A stretch of 64,000 nucleotides of DNA from Trissonchulus latispiculum (Eukaryota > Nematoda > Enoplea > Enoplida > Ironidae), in assembly GCA_030248195.1 (NCBI GenBank), contig JASAND010022049.1, forward strand, positions 1-64,000, given 5' to 3'. The translations under genes and the position numbers were made by a program. Below are positions 12,201 through 24,200 of this stretch, one piece after another. Under the pieces are notes generated by a model. The model saw only the letters and a program-made list of their open reading frames with translations. It did no database searches and was not told the DNA's origin. Every line of letters begins with the position of its first letter. Positions within the stretch are counted from its first letter, which is position 1.

Positions 12201-15200
12201 GGATTTACTATATGGATACCGCCATAGGGCCGAAAAACGTTGTTTTAGGCGGTTTGACCAGTGGTCAGTAGGCACCATAGACCATAGTGACCAGTGGTCA
12301 CTTCCGTCGGTTTTGGCAATATGCCCATTGAAACGAGCGTAGTCGATTTACTATATATGCCCCCGACCAATACGCCGAAAAACGCCGTTTTAGGCCATTT
12401 GACCAGTTTTCAATAGGCACCATAGACCATTGTGACCAGTGGTCACTTCCGTCGGTTTTGGCAATATGCCCATTGAAACGAGCGTAGTCGATTTACTATA
12501 TATGCCCCCGACCAAAACGCCGAAAAACGCCGTTTTAGGCCGTTTGACCAGTGGTCAATAGGCCCCACAGGCTGTAGTGACCAGTGGTCACTTCCGTCGG
12601 TTTCGGCGATATGCCCATTGAAACGAGCGTAGTCGATTTACTATATATGCCCCCGACCAAAACGCCGAAAAACGCAGTTTTAGGCCGTTTGACCAGTGGT
12701 CAATAGGCCCCATAGGCTGTAGTGACCAGTGGTCACTTCCGTCGGTTTCGGCGATATGCCCAATGAAACGAGCGTAGTCGATTTACTATATATGCCCCCG
12801 ACCAAAACGCCGAAAAACGCTGTTTAAAGTGAGTTTTCCCAACTTTGACCCTGGGCGAGGAACCACGGGAGCCATGCTGACCGGTCACTTCGGGCGTCAT
12901 CGGCAGTATGCTCATCGTTTTCAGCGACCCCGATTTACTATATATGGGTACCACCCCGAGGCCGAAAAATGCCATTTTTAGTGACTTTTAGGGCATTTCT
13001 AGTAAAAGTGGGACTTAGAAACTTTTCGCCCAAACAGGTTAAAAAATGCAAAGTTTGGGCCTATCTCCTGAAAGCTAGGGAGCAAAATTAAAAAATCCCC
13101 CTCGTTACTTTATGCACCCCTACTGGTAATTTTCAAAAAAAGATACTAGACCTCTCCAGCTTCTACCCAGTTCTAGAAAAGTGTGACCAAATTAACACAA
13201 AAGAGCAAAGCTTAATGTAGATAGTAACCATTGACATGTACGACTATACAGCTGTGACATACAGTATCATTGTGCACAGTGATCGCATATATGGATCGCC
13301 TTGTTATGCCCGACTGACCTGATTGTGGGACTCATCAGGGGCTTACAATCAGGTTATTTTTCTTTGAAATTGACCACCCGTTTTCAATAAATAAATGTCG
13401 TTTCGTCCCCTGGCGATCAACTCCAGCCACACGTGATGTTAAGCACACATATATATATATATATATACACCTTACAAAGAATTAATGCCCACATATAAAA
13501 CAATAAATGTCCCCGAACGTCAAAAACGACGGGTATTCATAAGGTTCCGTCATCCATTATGAACGACAGCATTCATAAGTATCCTTCAAATGAAGGATTT
13601 TCATAAGAAAGCATATAGATATACGCACTCATAAGTCACTGCCGTAAAAATTAAAATATTTAATGTGTAACATAAAAACGATTAATAAGATGCGCATCCG
13701 CACCGGCCCAGGACAATTTGGGACCCCGATTTACTATATATGGGTACCACCCCGAGGCCGAAAAATGCCATTTTTAGTGACTTTTAGGGCATTTCTAGTA
13801 AAAGTGGGACTTAGAAACTTTTCGCCCAAACAGGTTAAAAAATGCAAAGTTTGGGCCTATCTCCTGAAAGCTAGGGAGCAAAATTAAAAAATCCCCCTCG
13901 TTACTTTATGCACCCCTACTGGTAATTTTCAAAAAAAGATACTAGACCTCTCCAGCTTCTACCCAGTTCTAGAAAAGTGTGACCAAAATTTGCGAAAAAT
14001 AGCGAAAGTCCGACTTTGGGACCTTGGCACTGAGCCAAAATTGGCCAGGTGCCAAAATGACCAAAAAAAGGTAGCATGGGGGGATCCTGTCTACCAACAT
14101 ATAATAGTAGTATGGTGCCAAAATGCCCACATCGTTCCAACACTTCGCCGTAAAATGCATTTCCAATAAGCGTTATTTATTCAGAAAAAAAAACAAACGC
14201 ACGATAACTATCGCCTAGTGCAAAAATTCGAAGTTTCGAATTCGAACCAAAAGTATGGTGGTACTTGTAGTACTACTCGAGTTGTTTACGATGGTAACCT
14301 TTTTACCACTCCCGGGCCTCTAATTAGCTGGCACCAGGCCAACACGGTCTCCAGGGGGCCGCGCAGACGCCTTTATACCCATATTATGTAGGGGCGCTAT
14401 CGCGCCCCTACATAATTATGCAGTAAACGTTTTTTTGCTCTAAATATTTTCTGGACATGTTCCATGTTTAATAGTTGCCTTCAGGGTTTTTCATGATTTA
14501 TTTAGTTTTAAATATTTTTTGCTGTCTCGTTTTTCCAGTTGCTGTCACTTCGTCGCAAGAAACGGGACCGGGAACGTACCAAGGAATATTCTCGTGTCTA
14601 TGTCTACCAGGCTTCCTCACTACTATTGCTCAATAGAACGTTGGCCAAAAATTACACGTACGTTACCTATTATCAGTATATACATGTTGTGCACTATTTA
14701 TGAGGTATATATGACAAGTTGGTTCTGGGGAGGGGGCCAAATTGCATTCGCTCTAATTAATTAATTAATTAATTAAAATTAATTAATATGGCCCCCCTGA
14801 GATTCCTTGGGTTTATGAATTTTGGGATTCCTCTGGACCCTCATGGATTCCTAAAATTCTTTTTTTACCAAAATAGGCTCATTTTTGGAAAAACTGTCTG
14901 GCTTCGCCGGAGTGTTTTTCTAACAAAAAGATCCATTTTTATCCATCCAAACCCAGTCTTTTTTGAGCGATTTTTGCGTTTCTTCGTGCTGAAGAACGCC
15001 AAAATTGATTCTTGTGGTATCGACATTTGTCTGGGTGAAATTTGTGAATTTTATTTTTATATTTGTGTTTCTAATTTCAGAATTGAATGTAATCAGGCTA
15101 GCTCTGCCTGCACTGCCAATGCCATGGCCGCTTTAACTGTGGGACGTAAAGATCTGGTTCAGGTAATAGTGATCTTGATTTTGTTGACAGTTTTTTGTTG

Positions 15201-18200
15201 AGACGAAAAATGATGTAAATAAAAATCAATGTCTAGTTTTGTGTTGGAATCGAAAAGAAGTTTTTCAAAACCTGATGTGTATCCCGGTCAAGGGAGACTA
15301 AACGGATGTTGTTGGCCGGTTTGGGGAAAATGGCCAATCGGCCTGCCGGCCGTTGACCGATGGGCCCCACAGGAATAGTTCGGGTGCAAAGCCCGGCTGG
15401 CCGGATTCAAATAGTGGCCAGCCAGAAGTGGACAGACGGAATATTCGGCCGGTCAACAATTACTCTGGGGGGAGATCTTCTTGCTGTAATAGTCTAGTGG
15501 TAGGCCCGGGTCTTTTGTAAAATTTAGGAAAAGGCCAAAATAATCCTTTCTTTTCATTGTAACTAAATCAAACAAACAACAAACAAACAAATGCTTTTAC
15601 TTGACAAAAATGCAAGTTTATTAGCAAAAATTTATATGAATAACAGCAAGTGCAAAATACGAACAAATATAAACAGAATACATACATACAGAATCCTCCT
15701 AAAAAGCATTATTGTAAGCAGACCGCCGCAGTTACTTTACTGAGAAACTACTTTGAAGTCTATGCTTGGATAGTTTTAGAAATAGTGTGAGACTTGGAGG
15801 GTTTTAAATCTTGGGCCCAGTGTAGTCCTCAAGGGTGTGCGGAAAATACGAAAAGTACAGGATGCCCATTAAAGGAATCTGGAGAAAGTATATATATACG
15901 GCTTGGATTTTTTTATTTAAAGTTTGGACATTTTGCCACTATTTTATTTTGACGGTTTTTTCTGTAGATTTGGACGGTCCTTGCCAACACCCTGACGCCG
16001 TCTCTGAAACCTTCGTTGGATCCTGATAACGGGATTCCGTGGCCAATGGTCCCATGTGGACGCAGAATGATTTATTCCATGTAAACTATGTTTTTTCTGT
16101 ACATAGTACTACAAAAAATGTGCATGCTGTAGAAATAAAATGACAAATTGTACATTGACCACAGCGCCCATTGGCTCTCTCCTGTTTCGGACTAAGGGCT
16201 TTGCCTTGGTGACTGCTGGCAGGCGTTTTTCATTATTTCTTAATGATTAGTGCTTGTATCCTTCGTGGATCCGCCTGCTAGCCAGCGTTTACTTCATTTT
16301 TTTGACAAATTGTACATGATGTAGACAATGTGACTAAACTATGGGCAGATTGCGGAATGAAGGGGGTTTGATTTGATGTTTTTTAAGGATGGATCAAATT
16401 CTTTGAGTCCTGTCTTGTTTTTTTAACGGTTTTTTGTTTTCTGAAGCAAAGGGTTTTTGGACACGTCCCTATCTGCTTCTACAAAAGAACTTTTAAAATA
16501 ATCTCATTCGTACTAGTACTATCTTGTAGACCTCCGTACAGTAGCTAGTATTTGTTGCAGTTCATTATTGCAGTGCTGTCTTGATGTTCTGGGCCACGTT
16601 GCAAAAGATTCTCGGTAAATCCAAAGACAGCTCTCACGTTCACCTTAGGTGCTCACTTAGTAGAATGGGATATGAAAAGATTCTCCTGAGCTAGGAGTGC
16701 TACCTACCACTTCTAGCTTTTCTCCTAAGTTGCCTAAATCTAGACGCAGCGCCAGCTCAACGTAGGAGAAATGCTTTGAAACGGGGTTTTTTAGGAGGTC
16801 TCCTATTACTTCCTCTTAGCTTCTAAGACAACCTCCTAAGCACTTATGAGAATCTTTTGCAACGCGGCCCATGTTGTTTCTATTTTTCGGTTTTTTGCAG
16901 CATTGAGCACTACATTGCCAAGGGCGACATACAAACGGTGGCCATGATTGCCTGCCTAGTGGGTCCCTCCAGACCCGGTGGGGGTTGGGGCTGGGGCCAC
17001 CACCCTCCAGCTAGCTTTACCCATGGTCTGTCCTCGGGCGGCTCAATTCCGTTCGGTGGTTCTGCTTCCTCTGCGCAACCCATCTGGCTGCATCATGCTT
17101 CGATTAGCTCTGATTCTGAAGGGCATCTGTCGATTTCTTCCGATACTGGCATGCCAGCACAGTCTATGGTAAGCTTTGGAATAGAAGGATTTATTTTGGG
17201 GATAAAGGGTATTTATTAGAGGTTTTTTATTGGGAAGGTTTGAAACAGTGGGGGGAGGTTATTTACCTGGTCTTCTAAATGTAGGAGGTTGCATAGGGTT
17301 TGTCCGTTTGTTTGTATGCAAATAAAGCAGGTCTTTCTTCTGTGTTCTTTTTTGGGCTTTATATGTATATATTTTAGTTACGGCTGTATATACATGTAGG
17401 TTTGTTTGAGGATTGTTGTTTTTTGAAAATGTAATAAAATCACAGTTGTGAGGGGAAGTTTAACCAGATGTTGTGGGTGGAATAAATGTCGGTTTAATTA
17501 CTTATAGTCGAAATTAACTGTAAATGTCATTATTTTATGACTTGATTGTGTTTTATTTTCTTTCTTGCCTTTCTCCCGAACAACCTTGCTGGCTGAAATA
17601 TTTACAGTTGCTGTAACTTACCTACATATCAAACCCGTGGCCTTTTGTTCTGAGACGCTAACTTGTGTCGGCTTAAATTTGACCTGTGTTAGTGTAGAAG
17701 CTTTGTCGTCGTGAATTGTGCCGCATAAGATTAGTACATTAACTTATGAGGATTACCGTATTATGCCAAACAGTGGCCCATGGGCGTTTTGTCGGAATCG
17801 GCAATTTTGGATTTGATTTTTGTAATCCAAGAAAGCGCCCACCCCCCCCCCGAAAAAACGCCCATGGGCTGTTTCTTGGAAACAGTCTTATAATTGCTGC
17901 TTAGCCAATTTTCGATAAATTCGATAAATTTTTGCTTATGACAGAGTGCTGGAAAGTGTTAGTTGCTTCCATGCCTATCCAAATAAACATACAATTGATT
18001 CTAAGCCTTGAAATAGCTTAATCAGCCACAACTTTATTCACGAACTTTTAGTTTTCCACGGCATGCAGGTGAGCATTGAGAAATCCAAAAAAGCGCCCAC
18101 CCCCCAAAAAACGCACATGGGCGTTTTATTGGGTGGGCCACTGTTTGGCATAATACGATAACTGAGGACTAGGACCAATTTTTGATTGTGAAACCAACCC

Positions 18201-21200
18201 TTTGAAATAGCGAGCTCGCAGACCAAAGACGAAACTCAGCACGGTCTAAATGCTTTGTTTTTTGAATAAATTTCTTCATCTATATGTCTTATTTTTTGCA
18301 CCTACTTTTGCCCCATTCTAGCTTAGCTAAAACTGTTTTTACCAAATCCCAAATAGGACGTGTCGGAATAATTTCAGAAAAGTCTAGCCTCTAGTCTGAG
18401 AAAGGGTAAATTATCTTCGGAAACCTCCCCCCCCGGATTTTTTCACTCTTTTTTCCTGTAGTAGTTTTTGTGGTAGGCAACATTAAATCAAGATGATAAT
18501 ATTGGCTATTGTGCATAGTTTGTGTATAATGTATTTGTATAATTTATGTATATTCATAAAAATTTAAATTGACTCGTCTTACACGGAGTACATTTTAGTA
18601 TTGTTTTTTTCATTTTGTTGTTGGCAAATCTAGTCAGAGTTCTGGAATTGACTTAGTGTGAAATTCAAAGATTTTGTGGGCTTATGTCACAAGTTGTCTC
18701 TAGTGAATAGATAGATTCACTGGTTGCGAACAGTTCCAGATGATAATGCAGTTCATGTGTAGATACGATTTTGATAGTGTTTACCAATTATCAGGGAAAA
18801 TTATCCAATTTTTGCAATATTTCTCTTAAATTACGTATATTTCGGTGTAATGTTGCAAATTGTTCTTTATTCTATTTAGTATCTGTTGCATCAATTTGTA
18901 ACCTCTGGCGAGCAGGAAATTCGCCGGAAGAAACGAAATCTTGTAGATTTTTTTGCTGTACGTACACAATGTGCGATCTGACCCAGCCCAGCTACCTAGT
19001 TTGCAGTTTGCCTGCATGCATGCAACTGCATGAATTGCACAACGTGTGTGTGCGTGCACAAATTCCAGTTCCGCATGAATCTTATTTCGCTGGCCTAGGT
19101 TATTTGAAACTGTAAAAATATATGTTCGCATTTTTGGACAAATTTTAAATTTAAAAAATTGATTGATATACAAAGATTTAGTTTAGTCATTAAGTTTGTG
19201 TTTTTGGGAGTTTTCATAATGGGAGGGGGTGTTTCCTTGCGTCTTTAGTCAGGCTATTTTGGAATCTAAGCGCTATGTAGATTTCAGAGATGGAACCGGG
19301 TCAGTTCGGGTCACTTTTTGGACCGGGTCAGCGGGTCAAGAGCTTCGACCCGGTCTTGACCCGGTTTTCTGAATTTACCTCAAATTTTACAAACGTTTGG
19401 CTTACCAAGCTAAAATTTTAGGTTAAATTTTTGTTCGATGTGCAATATTAATTTGCTTGTTTCTTATATTTTAGTCTTGAGCATTTTCGCAGCATGAGGT
19501 TATTTGAATCTGTCTGTATCTGGCAGATTATTGTTTAGCTTTATCGGTTCATGATTATTGCATAAATCATAAGTTTAACATAAACTACATATCATATGGT
19601 TTTCAGACTGTTTTTGCAACCAAGGTAAATGTTGAAGATAAGTGAATCATTTAATTTAATTTAACGCAATAGTTAATAAAACCAACTTTTAAAGGACTCC
19701 TTTTCCGCATTTTTGAACAAGTACTCATATTTTAAACTGCCAAATTTAGTAGACGGATAAATTATTGGTTTTGTCAACTCATTTTCGGATAAGTTTAGAA
19801 AATGCTACAGCTCAGCTACTATTAAATCCTTTTTAAAACCTAGAGAAACATAGAGTCATAGGTATTCTTTCGGGGTGGTCATGGAACATTAGAAGTAAAA
19901 AATTTAGCGTTTTGGGGGCAAAATCAAATTTTTTTGACAGTTTTTTGAATTTTCTGGAAAACCGGGTCACCGGGCCAGGGCTCAACCGGGTCACCGGGTC
20001 AAGCCTAAGTGACCCGGTTCCATCACTGGTGGATTTGTACTAAAATTTGTATTGAAAAGTTGATATCTTTGATGTTATTTCAAATGTGAATGTAATCCAT
20101 GCTTGGGACCTGGGCTTGGCATGGTTTGTCGTTCAAGACGTATCGACTTATGGTTTTTGTGTGAAATTTTTTGTTAGCCTTCCATTTTATATTGATATAT
20201 TGTAATTGTGGTGCTGTAATTATTTAGTTTGTTTAACACATTGTGTTCTGTAAAGTTCATGTGGTTTAGTTTGTTTTGTTTTTAATTTTATTTATCGTTT
20301 TTTGACAATTTGCGTAATGATTTTGTAGTTGATTATTTTGTAGATTCTGGTTAAATTAAATTAAATTAAATTTGTTAAGTTAAATTCAATTTGTTTTGGA
20401 TGGACCTGTCACAAGTGGTGTTAGTTAAAGCTCGATGTTTGCGTAGTGGTTCAAATCCCGCTGCCCATAAATTTTTTCAAATCCCCTTGAGCAAGCTACA
20501 AAGCACATATCGGTTAGCCAAGGGCTCTAGTCAACCTAGCTATCCGTCCTTAACAGATGGCCCCGCGCCCCTGTGTTTTTAGAGATATATATTGATGTTG
20601 AGGGAACCGTTAAAGTATCTCTTAATGAATTTATACGGTTTTTTCTGTACAGGCACATTTCTGTTTTTGTGTTTGTATTTTAGGGAGGTACTGGATCTGC
20701 CTATAATACGGTCCATGGTGTATCTGGGGAAGTAGTCCTACCCGACTATGTGGATATAAGTAAGTATATAACATAATATGTATAGGCTCTATGATTTGTA
20801 TGCTTGGATCAGGCCCGCGCCCGGGGGGGGGGGGGGGTCATGGGGGTCTAGACCCCCCCCTTTTGGGGTGGCAAAAGGAAAATTTTTTGCTATTTTTATG
20901 GCAAAACAGCTGTTTTTAAAATTTTTGCACTCTGCAAGAAATAAACATCCAATGTGCTATTTTTTGGCAAAAATGCAGAAATTCTTCAAATTCTTGGGGG
21001 CTCCACCCCCATACCCCCGTTACATTTGACCTTGGACACCCCCCCCCTTTGAAAAATCCTGGGTGCAAGCCTGGCTGGTATTAGGGGAATAGTTGACGCA
21101 AATTAGACAGGACTATTAATACATCCCATTTTAGAGAATGTAACTTTTAAAATCTCCAATGAGTTGAGCAAGGTGACCACAATGTTGTGAATCTGTGTGG

Positions 21201-24200
21201 ACGAAACCTGGATGTACAGTATTTGTCCATCCTCCTAAGCAAAACAAATGGGTGCAATTCTGCCCGAAAAAAGCTGGCTCAGAAGACCACTTATTCTATT
21301 TTTTGCTAACCTTCGCTGGCGACTTTTACTCATTTTTGAATCGCTTAGTTTGCTTAAGTTTTACATTTTGGTCACATCAATAGCGCTACCTTAGCCTTAC
21401 CTTAACAAATGTTTCGCCCCTCCCTCGAAGCATTCTTTGCTCCTTGTACTACTTATCCCCGCCCCTCGCTTGCTAGAACCCCCCATGGAAAAAAGGCCGG
21501 AATAAGTCCAGCGAAAGCGCCCTTATTTGGCTGGAGGCAGATATGTTTTGTGGTGCGGAGGTTGGTGGGAGGGGGCGCAGGCTACATTGAACCTTTACGG
21601 CGTGTGAGCTTCCCAAATTTAGTGTTGTTTTTGTAATTTCTTTTTCGTTTTTCTTTTTTCTTTTGCAGAAAATCATTCCAGACAACGGAGTAACAGTCTT
21701 GACGAGGACGCTGTGGGTGCTGACCTCCAGCAATCCTCGCAGCAACCCCAATCTCCTGCCTCTTGCAGTCCACCGCCCAGCTATGCCCGGCCCTCCTGGA
21801 CCCTAGAGCCGGCCAGTCCAGAACGCCCCGGCGGGGCCCCCCTAGCGGTCGGGCCGGGTCCGGTGGGTGGGGTCATACCCCCAGCCCTGGGTCGTTCTCC
21901 GTCCTTTGTAAACGGACAGCCGGTCGCCGGTGCTACCTCCCCCTCCTACTACACTGCTCGGCCGTTTCGTTCGGAGCAGGATGTGCATGATGAAAATATG
22001 CGGTGAGCTGGTTGCCTGTTGATTTGCGATTTTTGCATTTTTGGAATAGTCTTCATAATTTTGTAAATAAAATTCGTGTTCTCCGTTTTTTTGCCGTGTT
22101 CGTAATGTTCTGCTCGCCCTCTGAACAATATTTGGGGGGGGGAAGGTAAAAGTTTACCCCAGGAGATATCTCCGTCCTGCCACAGGACATGGGGTGCCGG
22201 TGCTCATCCCCGGATTCTCAGCCGTAGAGCCAGGAGTGTCACCTCAAATGATGACTGCATCCGTGGAAGGGGGGCCGGCCCTTCTACACAGACTCCTGTT
22301 ACCTTCCTACCGTAGTGGTACCCATTGACCGACCAGTTAAGGATGGATAGCTGGGTTGGCTAGAGTCGGGAAAGCTTTGTGGCCTCCGGTGATCGAACCA
22401 CCGACCGTAAGATCGGATGTTCTGACCAGCGCCTTAGACCACTCGGCCATCCCGACACAAGCCAGATTTGCCAAGGGGGGGGGTGTTGGCAAACGCATCC
22501 CTGGACTGTTGGACTGTGTCCCCTATTGCCAGGGGTCGGTGAACCACCAGTGTGTATAATTTTGGACATTTTGGAGGTAAAATTGTTTGTTACGGAGGGT
22601 CATGTAAAACTGTCCCTCCACTGTTTTCTCTGTATCTGTAAACGTCAGTCTGTCAGTGTAGAACATTTTAGACAGTAAATAGAAATAGTGGTAACATGAT
22701 TACCTAGTTTTTGTGAACTACTGTCATAGCCCTTTTTCCAAATTTTTTTATTTCCTTTTTTGCAGATTCTTTCCACTGTCAGTGGTGGCAAATCTTGCCC
22801 TGGCTCAGCGCGTCTATGCCGATATCCTGTACCGTTGGGGCCTTCTGGATAAACGGGCCGAAATCCTCAAGTACTCTGCCGTTCCCTTACATCCGGGGGA
22901 TCGACCGGGAGATGGTATGCTGTGAAATTTAATTTAAATTTAAATTTAAATTTGAATTTATTTTTAATTTAACTGTAACTGCTGGGTCAGATTACTGTTT
23001 CGTGTAGTGGCGATCGTCACTTTGTAATGCCTAATTTAGCTGCAAATTTAAACTTAAGTACAAAAACAAAATGTTTCGTGCTGCTGCTTTTAGAGTTTAC
23101 GTTTCTGTACTGTGTTCCATGTGAAAGTTCTCTTTATACCTTATTAACTTGGCACAGGAATGTACAAACAATTTAAATCTTTTCTTACTTCGTTCTATTG
23201 TCTACTTTTATTTTTTCATTCATATTCTAATTCCTTAGTCTATTGGCTGGCTGCCTTCATTTCAGCCGTCCTCTCCGTTTGCTGTCGCTGTGGGCTGGTG
23301 TCACGTGATGTGTGCTGCACTGGAGGTCTTCCCAGCCCCGCCAGGCATCGCCATCTCTCCCTTCGATGCACCCTCTGTCATATTGGGGTTAAAGGTGGGT
23401 CAAGTCCTCGCATGTCACTTTCTGAGAGAGCTGTGCTGACTGATGACTAAATGTTTTTGGTCTATATTTTGGCATTTTGACTGCGCCCTGATTCAGCATA
23501 AAGGTTTCCCATACACAGAAAATGTGCTCCCAGTCTGAGATATATTCAGGATTTTGAAATGGTGGGGGTTCGGGCCTAAATTTTTTCCAAAAAATGGTCT
23601 AATTTGCGCCAAAAATAGTTAAAGATTTGAAACAATTTCCTAAAAGGGGGTCCGGACCCTATGCTCCCCTTGATAATAGTGATGTGGATCGGATAGGCAA
23701 AATCGATCCGATCCGCGATCCGGAGGCCAAGTCGGATCGGATCGGTAGGCCTTCTGGATCGGTCCGGATCCGATCGCTTGACTCAGTCGGATCGGCGATC
23801 CGGCTAGATTTCAATCATCATATAAATTTAGCCTGTAACTGATAACATGCTTTCTTATTTTCGTTTTTACGTTAAGATATGCTCAGTAGGTAGCGTTCGT
23901 TGTCTAATTTTCTGAAATTTTACTTCAGCAACCTTTCATTCCTTATGCACTTATTTGTCGGAATAACAAAATGAAGCTAGCTCAGTCAAATTAGTTTGCA
24001 AGATGTTTGACACTGTAAATCCGACTTTAAAAAAGTTTCATCTAGCTTTTTGAAGAAGCGAACCCGGATCGCCGGATCGGATCGGATCGACAAATAATTT
24101 TACTGGATCGGTTAAATTTTTTACTGCCGATCCGATCCGATCCATATCACTACTTGATAAGTCCTGACTCTGGGTTGGGAGTCTCGGTCTCGGTCTCGGT

